Below are positions 1-7,900 of a DNA stretch of 11,853 nucleotides, piece by piece. Below the pieces are notes generated by a model that saw nothing but the letters and a program-made list of their open reading frames with translations, made no database searches and was not told where the DNA came from. The stretch comes from Thermoplasmata archaeon. GTDB taxonomy: Archaea > Thermoplasmatota > Thermoplasmata > Lutacidiplasmatales > UBA184. The stretch's first letter is position 1; each line of letters opens with the position of its first letter. A program made the position numbers and the translations under genes. The stretch spans positions 1-11,853 of the forward strand of contig JASHYB010000107.1 of assembly GCA_030043255.1 (NCBI GenBank), written 5' to 3'.

Positions 1-311
1 CCGACCCGACGGCGCTCACCAGCGGCGCGTCGACCGGCGTCTGCCTGAGCCACTCGGCCGACGGCTTCGCCGCGGCCGACTTCATGTTCACCATGCAGGT
101 GGAGTGGAACGCCTCCGCCGCGAACGCCACGGTCTTCAAGGTGCAGGTCTCGATCGACGTCACCCCGTCCACGAACGACCTGTTCGTCACGGCCTACGTG
201 AAGACCTCCGCGACGATCTCCAGCCCCGAGTCGGCCATCCTGGCGCTCGACCTGACGCAGTCCGGCGACACGAGCTACACGACGTACGCCGTGCTGGTGA
301 CGCAGCTCTAG
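1..311 (+). CDS. C-terminal end of an exported-looking hypothetical protein (partial)
   Basis: The frame starting at base 3 is open from the window edge to TAG at 309-311, giving the last 102 residues of a longer protein. I do not recognise the family. The segment alternates hydrophobic and Ser/Thr residues as in extracellular beta-sandwich domains, holds one cysteine and two N-glycosylation sequons (WNASA, ANATV), and ends without an anchoring helix. All 102 sense codons end in G or C, which is far stricter than the genes in the middle of the window and strong evidence that the frame is coding. An ATG at 84 is internal, not the start. A pilin or surface-protein tail is possible but the missing N-terminus prevents a choice. 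Confidence 0.75.
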   Translation, partial: DPTALTSGASTGVCLSHSADGFAAADFMFTMQVEWNASAANATVFKVQVSIDVTPSTNDLFVTAYVKTSATISSPESAILALDLTQSGDTSYTTYAVLVTQL

Positions 312-550
312 CGGCGCCGTCGGCTTTCGCGGACCATACCTGCGGTCCGGTGCCCGCAACGGTTCGCGTACTTCGACCCCGGGGTTTCCGTCAGCGACCC
401 CTGCTGATCCTAGGAAGCGTCTCCGTTGAGCGGTGTAGCGACCCCAGCGCCGGAATCGCAAAGCGGGCGTACGATCCGGAGCCATCGGGAGGTCGGCCGA
501 CCGCTCTCTCCTTCGCAGGCGTCCGGGTCTCGGGAACTATGACCTTCCGT

Positions 551-808
551 TCAGAGGTGAGGTCGAGCCTGGGGCGTCCGACGGTCAAGAACGAGCACGG
601 TTACCCCACCGGCCAGCGGCGCGAGGCCGAGCACGATGAGCCCTAGCAGAGCGGTCGTGAGGGGGCAGGCAGCAGGGCCCGGACCGTGGCTGATGCAGCC
701 GGTGCCCACCCCAGCGTCCACGCCCAGCAACAAAAACAGGAGACCGACCGCGATGAGCAGGAACGCGGCCCAGCTCGCCAGGCTCAGCCCGGTGGTTCTC
801 TGGCTCAT
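551..808 (-). CDS. small two-helix membrane protein, hypothetical
   Basis: This 85-residue protein has two hydrophobic helices (about residues 9-30 and 51-74) joined by a 20-residue Gly/Pro-rich loop with two cysteines (C38, C48) that could form a disulfide outside the cell. The tail after helix 2 is short and basic (DRRTPQARPHL). The ATG at 808 was chosen because it directly precedes the first helix; the frame extends upstream to a GTG at 886, but the added residues are low-complexity Pro/Ser/Arg. No family is recognised. No neighbour suggests a role, as the next gene on this strand starts about 290 bp upstream. The helix pattern supports a real gene; the function is unknown. Confidence 0.6.
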   Translation of the reverse strand: MSQRTTGLSLASWAAFLLIAVGLLFLLLGVDAGVGTGCISHGPGPAACPLTTALLGLIVLGLAPLAGGVTVLVLDRRTPQARPHL

Positions 809-948
809 GCCAACCTGTAGTAGGCTGCTGGGGGATGAACGCGGCCGGTTACTCGGGGCGTGAGCAACGGGGGTCGGCTCGAGCACGGCCGGAGCCTCTC
901 GGGTGTGGGCCTGCGCGGAGCGACCCGACCGGCAGGTGACCGCGGCGC

Positions 949-980
949 CAGCCGGCAGAGGGCCAGCAGGACGCCGGCTG
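949..980. other. 8-bp inverted repeat in a gene-free gap
   Basis: The perfect arms CAGCCGGC (949-956) and GCCGGCTG (973-980) are separated by 16 bases. They lie in the 290-bp gap between the small membrane protein and the first methyltransferase gene, in which I see nothing else. It could be a transcript hairpin downstream of the methyltransferase gene. In DNA this GC-rich it could also be chance. Confidence 0.25.
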
Positions 981-1098
981 TCCGCTCCGACCTGTGGGTC
1001 CGCCTCTCGCCCAGGGAGGCGTCCTCGGCCAGGTAGCAGGGCCCTTGAACGCCGCGGCAGAGAGCCTGACGTCCGATCGATCCGAAATCCGCGAACTT

Positions 1099-1839
1099 TC
1101 AGGGAGAGGGGCCGCCCTTGACTCCCAGCAGCAGGCCCCGGCCCGGGGTAAGACCGTCCTTCAGGAATCGGGCGGCAAGGCCCGCGCCGGCCATGAGGTC
1201 GAGCAGCCGTCGCCGAGGCACCAGGAGGCCGGTGCTCACCTCTTCGAAGTGCTGAATCCTACCCCCGGTCCGGGCGACCAGGTAGTGGTACCGAACGGCC
1301 GAACGCCTACCTCGACGCGACGAGACGGAGAGGCGGACCACCGTGGCCGACGAAGTCTGCCGGGTCTGCAGTTGAACGAAGCCGGGCCGGAAGTCGGCAG
1401 GATCGATCCACGGCTCGATCAGGGCGACCCCTCCGGGCTTCAGATGGCGGGCCAGGTTGGCGAAGGTTGTCGCCAGGTCGCGTTCGGTCTCCAAGTGACC
1501 GATCGCGCTGAACAGGCAACTCACCACGTCAAAGGACGCGTCGAGTCGAAAGGTCCGCATGTCCGCGCGCGTCAGTCGTACCCCGGGCAGGCGACGGCGA
1601 GCCACCCGAAGCATCTCGCGACTTGCGTCGATCCCGGCGACGTCGTACCGGCGGCCCAGGTAGCTCAGATGCCGGCCGGTACCGCAGGCCACATCCAGCC
1701 AAGAACTCGCTCGAGCGCGCCCGAAGCGCCGAGCAAGGGCCTGCAGCTTGCGAGACTCCTCCCGGTAGTCCTTGGCCCCGACGAGGTCGTCGTAGTACTC
1801 GGCCAGCCGGTGGAACATGAGCGGTTTAGCTCGCGGCAC
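1099..1839 (-). CDS. class I SAM-dependent methyltransferase, TylM1/DesVI-like
   Basis: A 246-residue protein with the full Rossmann-fold methyltransferase pattern: motif I LDVACGTG (residues 48-55), the acidic end of strand 2 in AGID (D71), ADMRTF (about 92-97), FDVVSCLFSAIGHL, and HLKPGGVALIEPW. The layout LAEYYDDL at the N-terminus, CLFSxIGHL, then IEPW-x2-P-x2-F, and a final RGLLLG closely follows the aminosugar N,N-dimethyltransferases TylM1/DesVI. The substrate is not certain, because no deoxysugar or glycosyltransferase genes are nearby. The GTG at 1839 was chosen because GGGAG lies 8 nt upstream and a TATA-like TCTAAAA is about 50 bp upstream. The ATG at 1818 matches the usual family N-terminus equally well, and an ATG at 1878 is less likely. 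It is divergent from the other methyltransferase gene. Confidence 0.85.
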   Translation of the reverse strand: MPRAKPLMFHRLAEYYDDLVGAKDYREESRKLQALARRFGRARASSWLDVACGTGRHLSYLGRRYDVAGIDASREMLRVARRRLPGVRLTRADMRTFRLDASFDVVSCLFSAIGHLETERDLATTFANLARHLKPGGVALIEPWIDPADFRPGFVQLQTRQTSSATVVRLSVSSRRGRRSAVRYHYLVARTGGRIQHFEEVSTGLLVPRRRLLDLMAGAGLAARFLKDGLTPGRGLLLGVKGGPSP

Positions 1840-1847
1840 GACCTGCT

Positions 1848-1852
1848 CTCCC
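1848..1852 (-). promoter_or_regulatory. Shine-Dalgarno GGGAG
   Basis: GGGAG on the minus strand is followed by 8 bases and the GTG at 1839. It is the main reason for preferring that start over the ATG at 1818, which has no such motif. Confidence 0.45.
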
Positions 1853-1887
1853 GAGGCTCCCCCGGCGCGACGCGACATCGCCGGCCG

Positions 1888-1894
1888 TTTTAGA
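1888..1894 (-). promoter_or_regulatory. TATA-like box of the methyltransferase gene
   Basis: TCTAAAA on the minus strand is one of the few A/T runs in the intergenic region. A start of transcription about 26 bp downstream falls near 1865, giving a leader of roughly 25 nt that contains the GGGAG motif. There is no experimental support. Confidence 0.35.
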
Positions 1895-1945
1895 GGTCTG
1901 TGCGACCCGGGCGCACTCGTCCCTATCCCACGGTTTGACCGCGAA

Positions 1946-1960
1946 GCCCGAATGTCGGGC
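1946..1960. other. short perfect hairpin between divergent methyltransferase genes
   Basis: GCCCGA and TCGGGC form a perfect 6-bp inverted repeat with a 3-base loop (ATG). It sits about 50 bp upstream of the TATA-like box on the minus strand and could be a regulator site. It is too short to exclude chance. Confidence 0.25.
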
Positions 1961-2069
1961 TGCGGGAAGTGTTCGTGACCCGTGTGCTCCCGAAAGCGGC
2001 GGACCGCCCCTCCGTGAAACGGGTTTGTCCGGTCGAGGTGGGGACCCGCCGGCCAGAGCATGACGACGT

Positions 2070-2109
2070 CTCGACTGTCGGGTCAGGCACCCGGCGCCCT
2101 GTCCAGGCC
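2070..2109 (-). pseudogene. degenerate tRNA-Arg-like relic
   Basis: This 40-base block aligns without gaps to 9720-9759 of the intact tRNA-Arg(CCT) gene, in the same orientation, with 33 identical positions; six of seven differences are transitions. It covers the D loop (CCTGGA kept), the D-stem 3' side, the anticodon arm and most of the variable loop. It cannot be a working tRNA: the anticodon loop reads TGCCTGA, with G where U33 is required, and downstream there is no TTCAAAT T-loop and no matching acceptor strand. Weaker similarity continues into the 5' part (9 of the next 15 bases). It could be an old tRNA pseudogene or a relic of element integration at tRNA-Arg; it is otherwise an odd island of similarity in a gene-free spacer. 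Confidence 0.6.
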
Positions 2110-2225
2110 AGCCGACACACCACCCGCGGGGGCGCGGCCTCGAGTGGGGCCGGTACAGCGTCCAGCCTCATCGTCGAAGGGACCCCCACGACCTTCACAA
2201 GCCCGTGGACCCTTCCGCGTAGCCG

Positions 2226-3053
2226 ATGGACCCCCGTACCGAGGCTGCGCTTCGCCGGATGGGGAGCGACTTCCAACGGATCGTGGCAGGAATCCCAACC
2301 CTGCCCAATCCTCCCCTTCCCGACGACTGGCTCGCGTCCGAGATGGCCGAGCGACGACTGCTGCTCCAGCACGCTCGGATCAATCCGGGCCGGCGAGTGG
2401 TCGAGGTCGGTTCGGGCGCCCACGCCCTCACGACGGTCCCGGTCGCCCACGCCGTCGGTCCGCAGGGACGTGTTGTCGCGCTCGAGCGCGCCCGATGGCA
2501 ACACTTTCGAGAGGTCGTCGGGGCGAGCGGCCTGGGTCCTAGGGTCGAAGCGCTTCGGGCGGATGCCCGTTGGCTGCCCCTGAGCACGGAAGCTGCGGAC
2601 CTAGCGTTGTGCGTGCACGGCATTCGCTCGCTGGGCCACAACGGCTCCTGTACCCAGGTCCTGCGAGAGATGCTGCGGGTGGCTTCACGAATCTTCCTTG
2701 CGGAGACCTTGCCCGTGGCCCGAACACCCGCGCAACAGGCTCACCTCTCGATGTACGGCCTGCGGGAGAAGGTACTGCTCGCCTCGACCGGTCGACGGGA
2801 CGATCTGGCGTATCGTCCGCTCGCCGAACTTTGCGCGCTCGTCGAAGCGGCCGGAGGGGTCGTGGAAGATCGCCAGACGCTGGACGTTGACCTGCCTCAC
2901 GCGCTCGCCTACTTTCCCCGCGCGACGATCGATCGGGTCGACGACCCGGCGGATCGCGCGGACCTGAGCGCCCGCTGGGACGGCGCCTTCGAGCAGATCC
3001 GTAGGTACGGAGAGGACCATCCACCGGTGGGCCTGGTGCTTGCGAGTCGGTAG
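2226..3053 (+). CDS. class I SAM-dependent methyltransferase-like protein
   Basis: A 275-residue protein. Motif I is VVEVGSGAHALTT (58-70), followed by GRVVALE with an acidic residue at the end of strand 2 (E87), RADARWLPL (111-119, motif II region) and ADLALCVHGIRSL (124-136). The glycine loop reads EVGSGAHA rather than the common DxGxGxG, so cofactor binding is probable but somewhat atypical. The substrate cannot be told. The C-terminal half (about 165-275) is family-specific and unfamiliar to me. The ATG at 2226 has no Shine-Dalgarno, and only a weak CTTCACAA lies about 26-33 bp upstream; leaderless translation is likely. Its stop lies 6 bp from the convergent HepT gene. 13 of the first 50 codons end in A or T, unlike the gene at the left edge. 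Confidence 0.8.
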   Translation: MDPRTEAALRRMGSDFQRIVAGIPTLPNPPLPDDWLASEMAERRLLLQHARINPGRRVVEVGSGAHALTTVPVAHAVGPQGRVVALERARWQHFREVVGASGLGPRVEALRADARWLPLSTEAADLALCVHGIRSLGHNGSCTQVLREMLRVASRIFLAETLPVARTPAQQAHLSMYGLREKVLLASTGRRDDLAYRPLAELCALVEAAGGVVEDRQTLDVDLPHALAYFPRATIDRVDDPADRADLSARWDGAFEQIRRYGEDHPPVGLVLASR

Positions 3054-3059
3054 GCGTGG

Positions 3060-3443
3060 CTACGGCTTGGAAGAGCGCGGGGGTTTCGGAAACGTAGCTC
3101 GCCGAAGTCGGCGGGCGATCTTCGGCAGATCGTTCGCGGCAAATCTCCAGACCTCGTCGTAGTTCACAGGGTGCGCGGCATCGTCGTAAGGATGGGCACT
3201 GTCGAAGCGGAAGCGCTTGAGCGCCGGCCACGGAATCCCCGAGTTCTGGCTCCGGAACGACTGTCCCACGGCCTCGCAGCCCTCCCCGAGGAGCTCCAGG
3301 AAGTGTTCGACGGTCGCGCGGTTCCGGACGTCGGAGTTGTCGAAGAACTCCTCGCGTCCGCGACGGACCACCTTAGCGATCTCGGCGCAGTACCGCAGCA
3401 GGTCTCCTATCAGACGTCGCTGTCGGTCCGGTGTCATCTTCAT
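3060..3443 (-). CDS. hepT: HepT-like HEPN-domain ribonuclease toxin
   Basis: A 127-residue all-alpha protein, close to the usual HepT length. In known HepT/MntA systems HepT is an RNase that MntA neutralises by adding AMP to a tyrosine. The signature is visible: IPW at 70-72, then R79-x4-H84-x-Y86 (RFDSAHPY), with the same W-to-R and W-to-H spacing as canonical HepT. R79 and H84 would be catalytic and Y86 the AMPylation target. The usual asparagine after the arginine is phenylalanine here. The ATG at 3443 overlaps the stop of the upstream mntA gene by 4 bp (ATGA), so the two are translationally coupled; a second ATG two codons on is possible. The C-terminus is basic and Pro/Ser-rich. The gene ends 6 bp from a convergent methyltransferase gene. 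Confidence 0.85.
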   Translation of the reverse strand: MKMTPDRQRRLIGDLLRYCAEIAKVVRRGREEFFDNSDVRNRATVEHFLELLGEGCEAVGQSFRSQNSGIPWPALKRFRFDSAHPYDDAAHPVNYDEVWRFAANDLPKIARRLRRATFPKPPRSSKP

Positions 3444-3880
3444 AGGGGCACCCTTTCCGATTCGACTTGGGGCTCGATCGCCCAGTGCAGTCCGCCCTCG
3501 TTGACCAGGTCTACCCGGCGCCCGACAATGGCTTCGATCTCGGCGGCGAGGGATGCGCGATCCAGGAGCGAGTGGGGCCGGCCCCATCGGACCATCAGAT
3601 CGACGTCACTCCCCTCCGTGGCCTCGCGTCGACGGACCGACCCGAAGACCCACAAGCGAACTGCTCCCCAACGACGGGCCGCGGCCAGAATCTCCTCGCG
3701 CCGTGGGTGGAGGATCTCTTCGATGCCGAGTCCTGAACCAACCACGGTCGGCCGGAGCTTCGGCGTGGCATAGAGCCGGCTCTTACAGCGCGGGCACACC
3801 GCCGGCCGGCGCAGGCCACGAATGGTCCAGGAGTAGATGCAGCGATGGCAGCGACCTGACCGGCCCTTGTGACCTGACAT
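3440..3880 (-). CDS. mntA: MntA-type nucleotidyltransferase antitoxin with N-terminal zinc ribbon
   Basis: A 146-residue fusion. Residues 11-32 form a probable zinc ribbon, C11-x2-C14 and C29-x2-C32, ending in the archaeal-looking CPRCKSRLY. Residues about 55-146 are a minimal nucleotidyltransferase: GS at 80-81 and SDVDL at 91-95 give the GSxRRx5-6SDxDL motif with D92 and D94, and the third acidic residue is probably D124 in RRVDLV. Known MntA proteins transfer AMP to a HepT tyrosine, blocking its RNase activity. The zinc ribbon is inferred to bind DNA and autoregulate the operon, which fits the palindrome over the promoter. It precedes hepT, with a 4-bp overlap. A TATA-like box about 28 bp upstream of the ATG, with no Shine-Dalgarno, supports this start and a leaderless message. 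Confidence 0.88.
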   Translation of the reverse strand: MSGHKGRSGRCHRCIYSWTIRGLRRPAVCPRCKSRLYATPKLRPTVVGSGLGIEEILHPRREEILAAARRWGAVRLWVFGSVRRREATEGSDVDLMVRWGRPHSLLDRASLAAEIEAIVGRRVDLVNEGGLHWAIEPQVESERVPL

Positions 3881-3895
3881 CGTTGGTCATAGGTG

Positions 3896-3908
3896 AAGTA
3901 CACTACTT
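3896..3908. promoter_or_regulatory. palindromic operator candidate of the mntA-hepT operon
   Basis: AAGTA-CAC-TACTT is a perfect 5-3-5 inverted repeat that overlaps the operon's TATA box. A protein bound here would block TBP, so autorepression by the zinc-ribbon antitoxin or its complex is plausible. Binding is inference. Confidence 0.45.
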
Positions 3909-3911
3909 ATC
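3904..3911 (-). promoter_or_regulatory. TATA-like box of the mntA-hepT operon
   Basis: GATAAGTA on the minus strand is centred about 28 bp upstream of the mntA ATG. That spacing puts the transcription start at or next to the start codon, as expected for a leaderless archaeal message. Confidence 0.6.
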
Positions 3912-4146
3912 ATCGTTAGGGTGAGCGGTTCAATGACCAGCGTGGATGGGGAGGCAGCGCCGTCGGTGGGCCGGTTTGTCAAGGATGGGAACGGAGCGAA
4001 GCGATCACGATGAAAGGAAGTGCGGCCCTCCACCCGGACACAATCCTGAACTCTTGCGGAGGCCGGAGTCCCTCAGTCGCCCTGTCTGCCTCTCGCCAGG
4101 TCAGTCGAAGTCCGTGCCGATGCGGCCGATCCGAAACGTTCGGCTT

Positions 4147-4752
4147 CTATGACCAGTGTTCCGCGTCAATCAGCGTCCGAGAGACCCCTTTTCGGTCGGA
4201 CGTTCCCTCGGTCACGCTGAGTCCGGCCCTCTCGGCGGAAGCCAGGATCGCCCGGTAGGCGGGCCTCGGTAAGTAGGCCCTTCGAGCGCCGCGATCACCG
4301 GCGGCGTAGAGTGGCGCGCGCACGGAGTCACGGCCGTCGGGGGCGACCCTGATCCAGAGGCGGAGCGGGGGCACGCTCAGGTCCTCCCAAGATAGGGACC
4401 ACTTGCTCCTTCGAGGCTGCCTAAAGTCGGTCCACAGTACTCCCCAACTCCGATTGCTGGCGTCGACGAACCGAACTCCCTCTGCACTCACGTCGGCGAA
4501 GTCAGGGAGAGGACCGAGACCCCTGTAAACCGAGGACGCGAGAGCGCACATGGAGAGAGGCGCGAGCGGAATTCCAAGGCGAAGCAGCCACGACCCGGTG
4601 TTTCCCCCGTTCGTCAGGACCTCGCTTATGGCGAGGGCTGTCGCGGCACATCCCGAGACCGTCGCGAGTACCATGAGTTCGATGCGATACGCTCGATGAA
4701 TCCTTGCACCGCGAGTTGAGTTCACCTCCGCCAGCGCGAACCGCTCTGTCAT
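4147..4752 (-). CDS. two-helix membrane protein with possible PH-like cytoplasmic domain
   Basis: A 201-residue protein with two hydrophobic helices (about 25-46 and 55-77) joined by a short polar turn (TNGGNTGS), then a soluble tail. The tail begins DVSAEGVRFVDASNRSWGVLWTDF, which resembles the opening strands and W-x-D/E step of bacterial PH-like domains, and it contains several further strand-like segments; I call this only a resemblance. Membrane hairpin plus PH-like tail is a common arrangement of uncharacterised prokaryotic proteins. The ATG at 4752 was chosen; a GTG at 4776 in frame adds eight residues. A weak TATA-like GTAAGTTG (4784-4791) would start the message about 10 nt before this ATG. 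It is divergent from the large secreted protein, sharing a 223-bp spacer. Confidence 0.65.
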   Translation of the reverse strand: MTERFALAEVNSTRGARIHRAYRIELMVLATVSGCAATALAISEVLTNGGNTGSWLLRLGIPLAPLSMCALASSVYRGLGPLPDFADVSAEGVRFVDASNRSWGVLWTDFRQPRRSKWSLSWEDLSVPPLRLWIRVAPDGRDSVRAPLYAAGDRGARRAYLPRPAYRAILASAERAGLSVTEGTSDRKGVSRTLIDAEHWS

Positions 4753-4941
4753 CAGCCGGGCGTCGTCGGAGCACACGCCGGATCAACTTACGTTCGTCCG
4801 CGACAGGGTCAGCCGACACGTTCAAGCATCTGCCCTGCGAAAGGATTGAGATTCAGCACGATGCCTCGAGTTTCGGCTACAAGGTCTGGCTCGCGCCCAC
4901 CCCGGCAACCAGTGGGGGCCCACCCCTTAGGAAATCCGGAC

Positions 4942-4949
4942 TTCTTAAG
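4942..4949 (+). promoter_or_regulatory. TATA-like box of the large secreted protein gene
   Basis: TTCTTAAG is centred about 30 bp upstream of the ATG at 4976, with purine- and A-rich GGAAATC just before it as a possible BRE. No Shine-Dalgarno lies between, so the message is probably leaderless, which supports this start. Confidence 0.55.
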
Positions 4950-4975
4950 TCGCTGCGAACCTTGCCACCCTCGGT

Positions 4976-7900
4976 ATGCGCGAGGGTAGGGGGACCCTCG
5001 GAACCGTTTCTCTGGCCCTCTGTGTAGGGTTCCTTCTCTTGGTCCCGGTCGAAGCCGTCGCCGACGGTTTGGTGGGGGGTACGACCGGTGAGGCGTTTGC
5101 TGACCTCCAGGCAATGCGGTCCCAACAGGAGCAACCCGCAGATCCGGGGGTCCCCGTCCCTTCCGCAGGAGAATCTTCAGCGGCTCTGCGCAGCCCGGAT
5201 CGAACCGTCGCGTCCTCGCCGACTGCGGAGCGAAGTTCGGAACGCCCGACGCTGCCCGCTGCGGACTCTGAAGTACCGGGCGGCCCGGCGGTTCTGAGCA
5301 CGTTGGTCCCGTTGACCGGTGACCTCAGCTCGGGAACCGAGACCCCGGTGAACGACATGGAGCCTGTAGCGTCGACCTTCGATCCCTCCAACGACGAGGT
5401 CTACGTAGGAGGGACCTCGGGCAGCTTCAGCGGCAACGGTGAGAATTCGGGAACCATCACGGTCCTAGACGCGCAAACCGGGCTCGGTCTGGCAACACTC
5501 GACGTGGGCGCGAACCCTCAGGGCCTGCTCTACGACAACGCCACGCAGCAGATAGTTGCCCTGGACTCCTACTCGCCGCTTTGCGACAGCTATCTTACGT
5601 TCATTTCCAGCATCACCAACGAGATCGTCAACTTCACGGCACTCAACTGTGGAGGCTTCGGGCTGGCGTTCGATCCGCAAAACGGAATGATCTTCGCGGG
5701 GACCGACATCCCCAGCGGCAACGGCTACGACTACGAGATCTACGTCGTTTCAGGATTGAGTTCAAGAGTCGTTGCGACCATTCCGATCTTCACTCAGCCT
5801 TACGCGCTCGCATACGACGCTGACCGCGAGCAGCTGTTTGTCACGAGTCAGAACTCCCACCGTATCGAGATTGTCAACGCCTCCACCTACAGCTTCGAGG
5901 GCAACATCTCTCTGACCTCCGTGTCCAGCGGCGCCGTCGTCGACCCGGTCGAAGGAGAACTCTTCGTGGACACGGGAAACAACCTCTCCGTGATTGCCGA
6001 CACGAACGATACGATTGTTGCAAGCGTCCCGACCGCCGGGGCCCTTGCCTACGACTCCACCGACGACGAGGTGCTGATGACCCACGCCAACGACACCACC
6101 AACACGCTGTCGTTCATTTCGGGCGCGACCGCCGGAGTGATCGGCCAGATCCCGCTGCCGCTCGATCCGAATCCGCCAGACTCGATCTGCTACGATCCCG
6201 TGGACCGCCTGGCCATCGTGGCCAACGCCGGTAGCCCCCTGGTCGACGAAATCGCCGTAGGTGACCGTCTGGTCGTCGCGCAGTATCCCCTCTCCTCCGA
6301 GCCCGACGACGTGGCGTACGACACTCTGACAAACCAACTGTTCGTGACGAGCACGGACACCAACCTGGTCATTGTCATCGATGCTTGGAACGACGCGGTG
6401 ACCGCCACCATCCCGGTGGGCGTCGCTCCGTCTGGGGTCACTTTCGACGAGCTATCCGGGGATGTGTACGTGGCCAACAGCGGGTCCGACAACGTCAGCA
6501 TCATTTCCGATCTGACCGATACGGTCGTGGGAACCGCTGAGCTTCCGAGCGCGCCCGAGGCGATGGTTTTCGACAGCGGTACGGACACCGTCTTCGTTTC
6601 GTTACCTGAGAGCGGTAGCCTCGCGGTCCTCTCAGGGTTAGAACCTGCCACGATCGCGAACGTGACCTTGGGAGGCCTGCCCAGGGGCATGGTGTACGAC
6701 GCGGCAATCTCGGCCATCGTCGTGGCCAACCCGGGAACCAGCTCGATAGACTTTGTCAGCGATACGACCTACCACGTCATTCGCGACGTGCCGCTCGCTT
6801 CCTGTGCGACCGCGCTCGTGCTCGACCCGCAGCTGAACGTTCTGTTCGTCAGCGAGACCGGTGCCGGTTTCGTCCAGGTAGTACCTGCCCTAGGAACCCA
6901 GGCGGTCTCGACAATCCCAGATTCGGGGGGACCGGCGGGAATAGCGTACGATCCAGCAGAAGGGACGGTTCTCGTGGCCGACATCTTCTCGGGCAACCTT
7001 ACCGTAATCAACGCGAGCGAAGCTCGCGTCACAGCCAACTTACGCGTCGGGTCCGACCCGACTAACGTGACCTACGACCCAGCCACCGGATTGGCGTATT
7101 CGACTCAGCAGGTTCAGGGTACCGTTGCGATCCTTTCCCCGGGCCCCGCGCCTTCCTACCCGGTGACCTTCGTCGCTTCGGGGATTGGGACCGGAAGTGT
7201 TTGGTCGGTGAGCTTGAACGACATGGAGTCCCAGTCGGAAAGCAGCAATCTGACGATCTTCGAGCCCAACGGGTCGTACCCGTTTTTCGTTTCCGCGCCC
7301 GGCGCGCTGGTCGTGCGACCCGAGTTCGGCGTGATCAGTGTTGCGGGGGAGTCCGTAGACCTCGGACTGGAGTTCCAATGGCCGTCGAACCGATACGTCC
7401 TGACCATACTCGAGCAAGACCTGCCGGTGAACCAGCGTTGGAGCGCAACACTGGTTGCCGGCCAGTACTCGAGTGAGGATGTCGCGCAAGCACTGCAGTC
7501 ACTCAGCTTCGTTGTCGGGAACGGGAGCTACAGCTTTTTCGCCCGGACCGTCACGCCGACCGCAGGCTTTGCTCCGGTTCCCTTGAACGGCTCTGTCAAC
7601 GTCTCCGGCTCCAACGTGACCGCCACGGTCACATTTCTCCCGGGGAACGTCATCACCTTCGGGGAGACCGGACTGCCGCTCGGAACACAGTGGTACCTGC
7701 ACCTTAGCAGCGGCGTCAACTACACCGTGGCGGTCGACAACCTGACCGCCTCGGTCCCGGTGGACCTTCCGAACGGCACCTACCAGTACTCCAGCAGCTG
7801 CAACAGCTCGCGATGGGCAGCGACGCCCGGCAACCTGACCGTCAACGGGACCGCCGCCACCTGGATCATCCCGTTCACCTTTCAGGGCTTCAACGTGACC

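Noticed and set aside
104..646. 180-residue plus-strand open frame
   Set aside because: It overlaps the left-edge gene in another frame, is Arg/His/Pro-rich and runs antisense to the small membrane protein.
994..1893. 299-residue plus-strand open frame
   Set aside because: It is antisense to the methyltransferase gene, which carries clear family motifs; this frame has none.
2060..2125. A functional second tRNA on the minus strand
   Set aside because: The anticodon loop lacks U33, there is no T-loop consensus and the acceptor strands do not pair, so it was called a relic.
3946..4258. Two short plus-strand open frames between mntA and the membrane protein
   Set aside because: Neither has a recognisable motif; one runs into the antisense of the membrane-protein gene.
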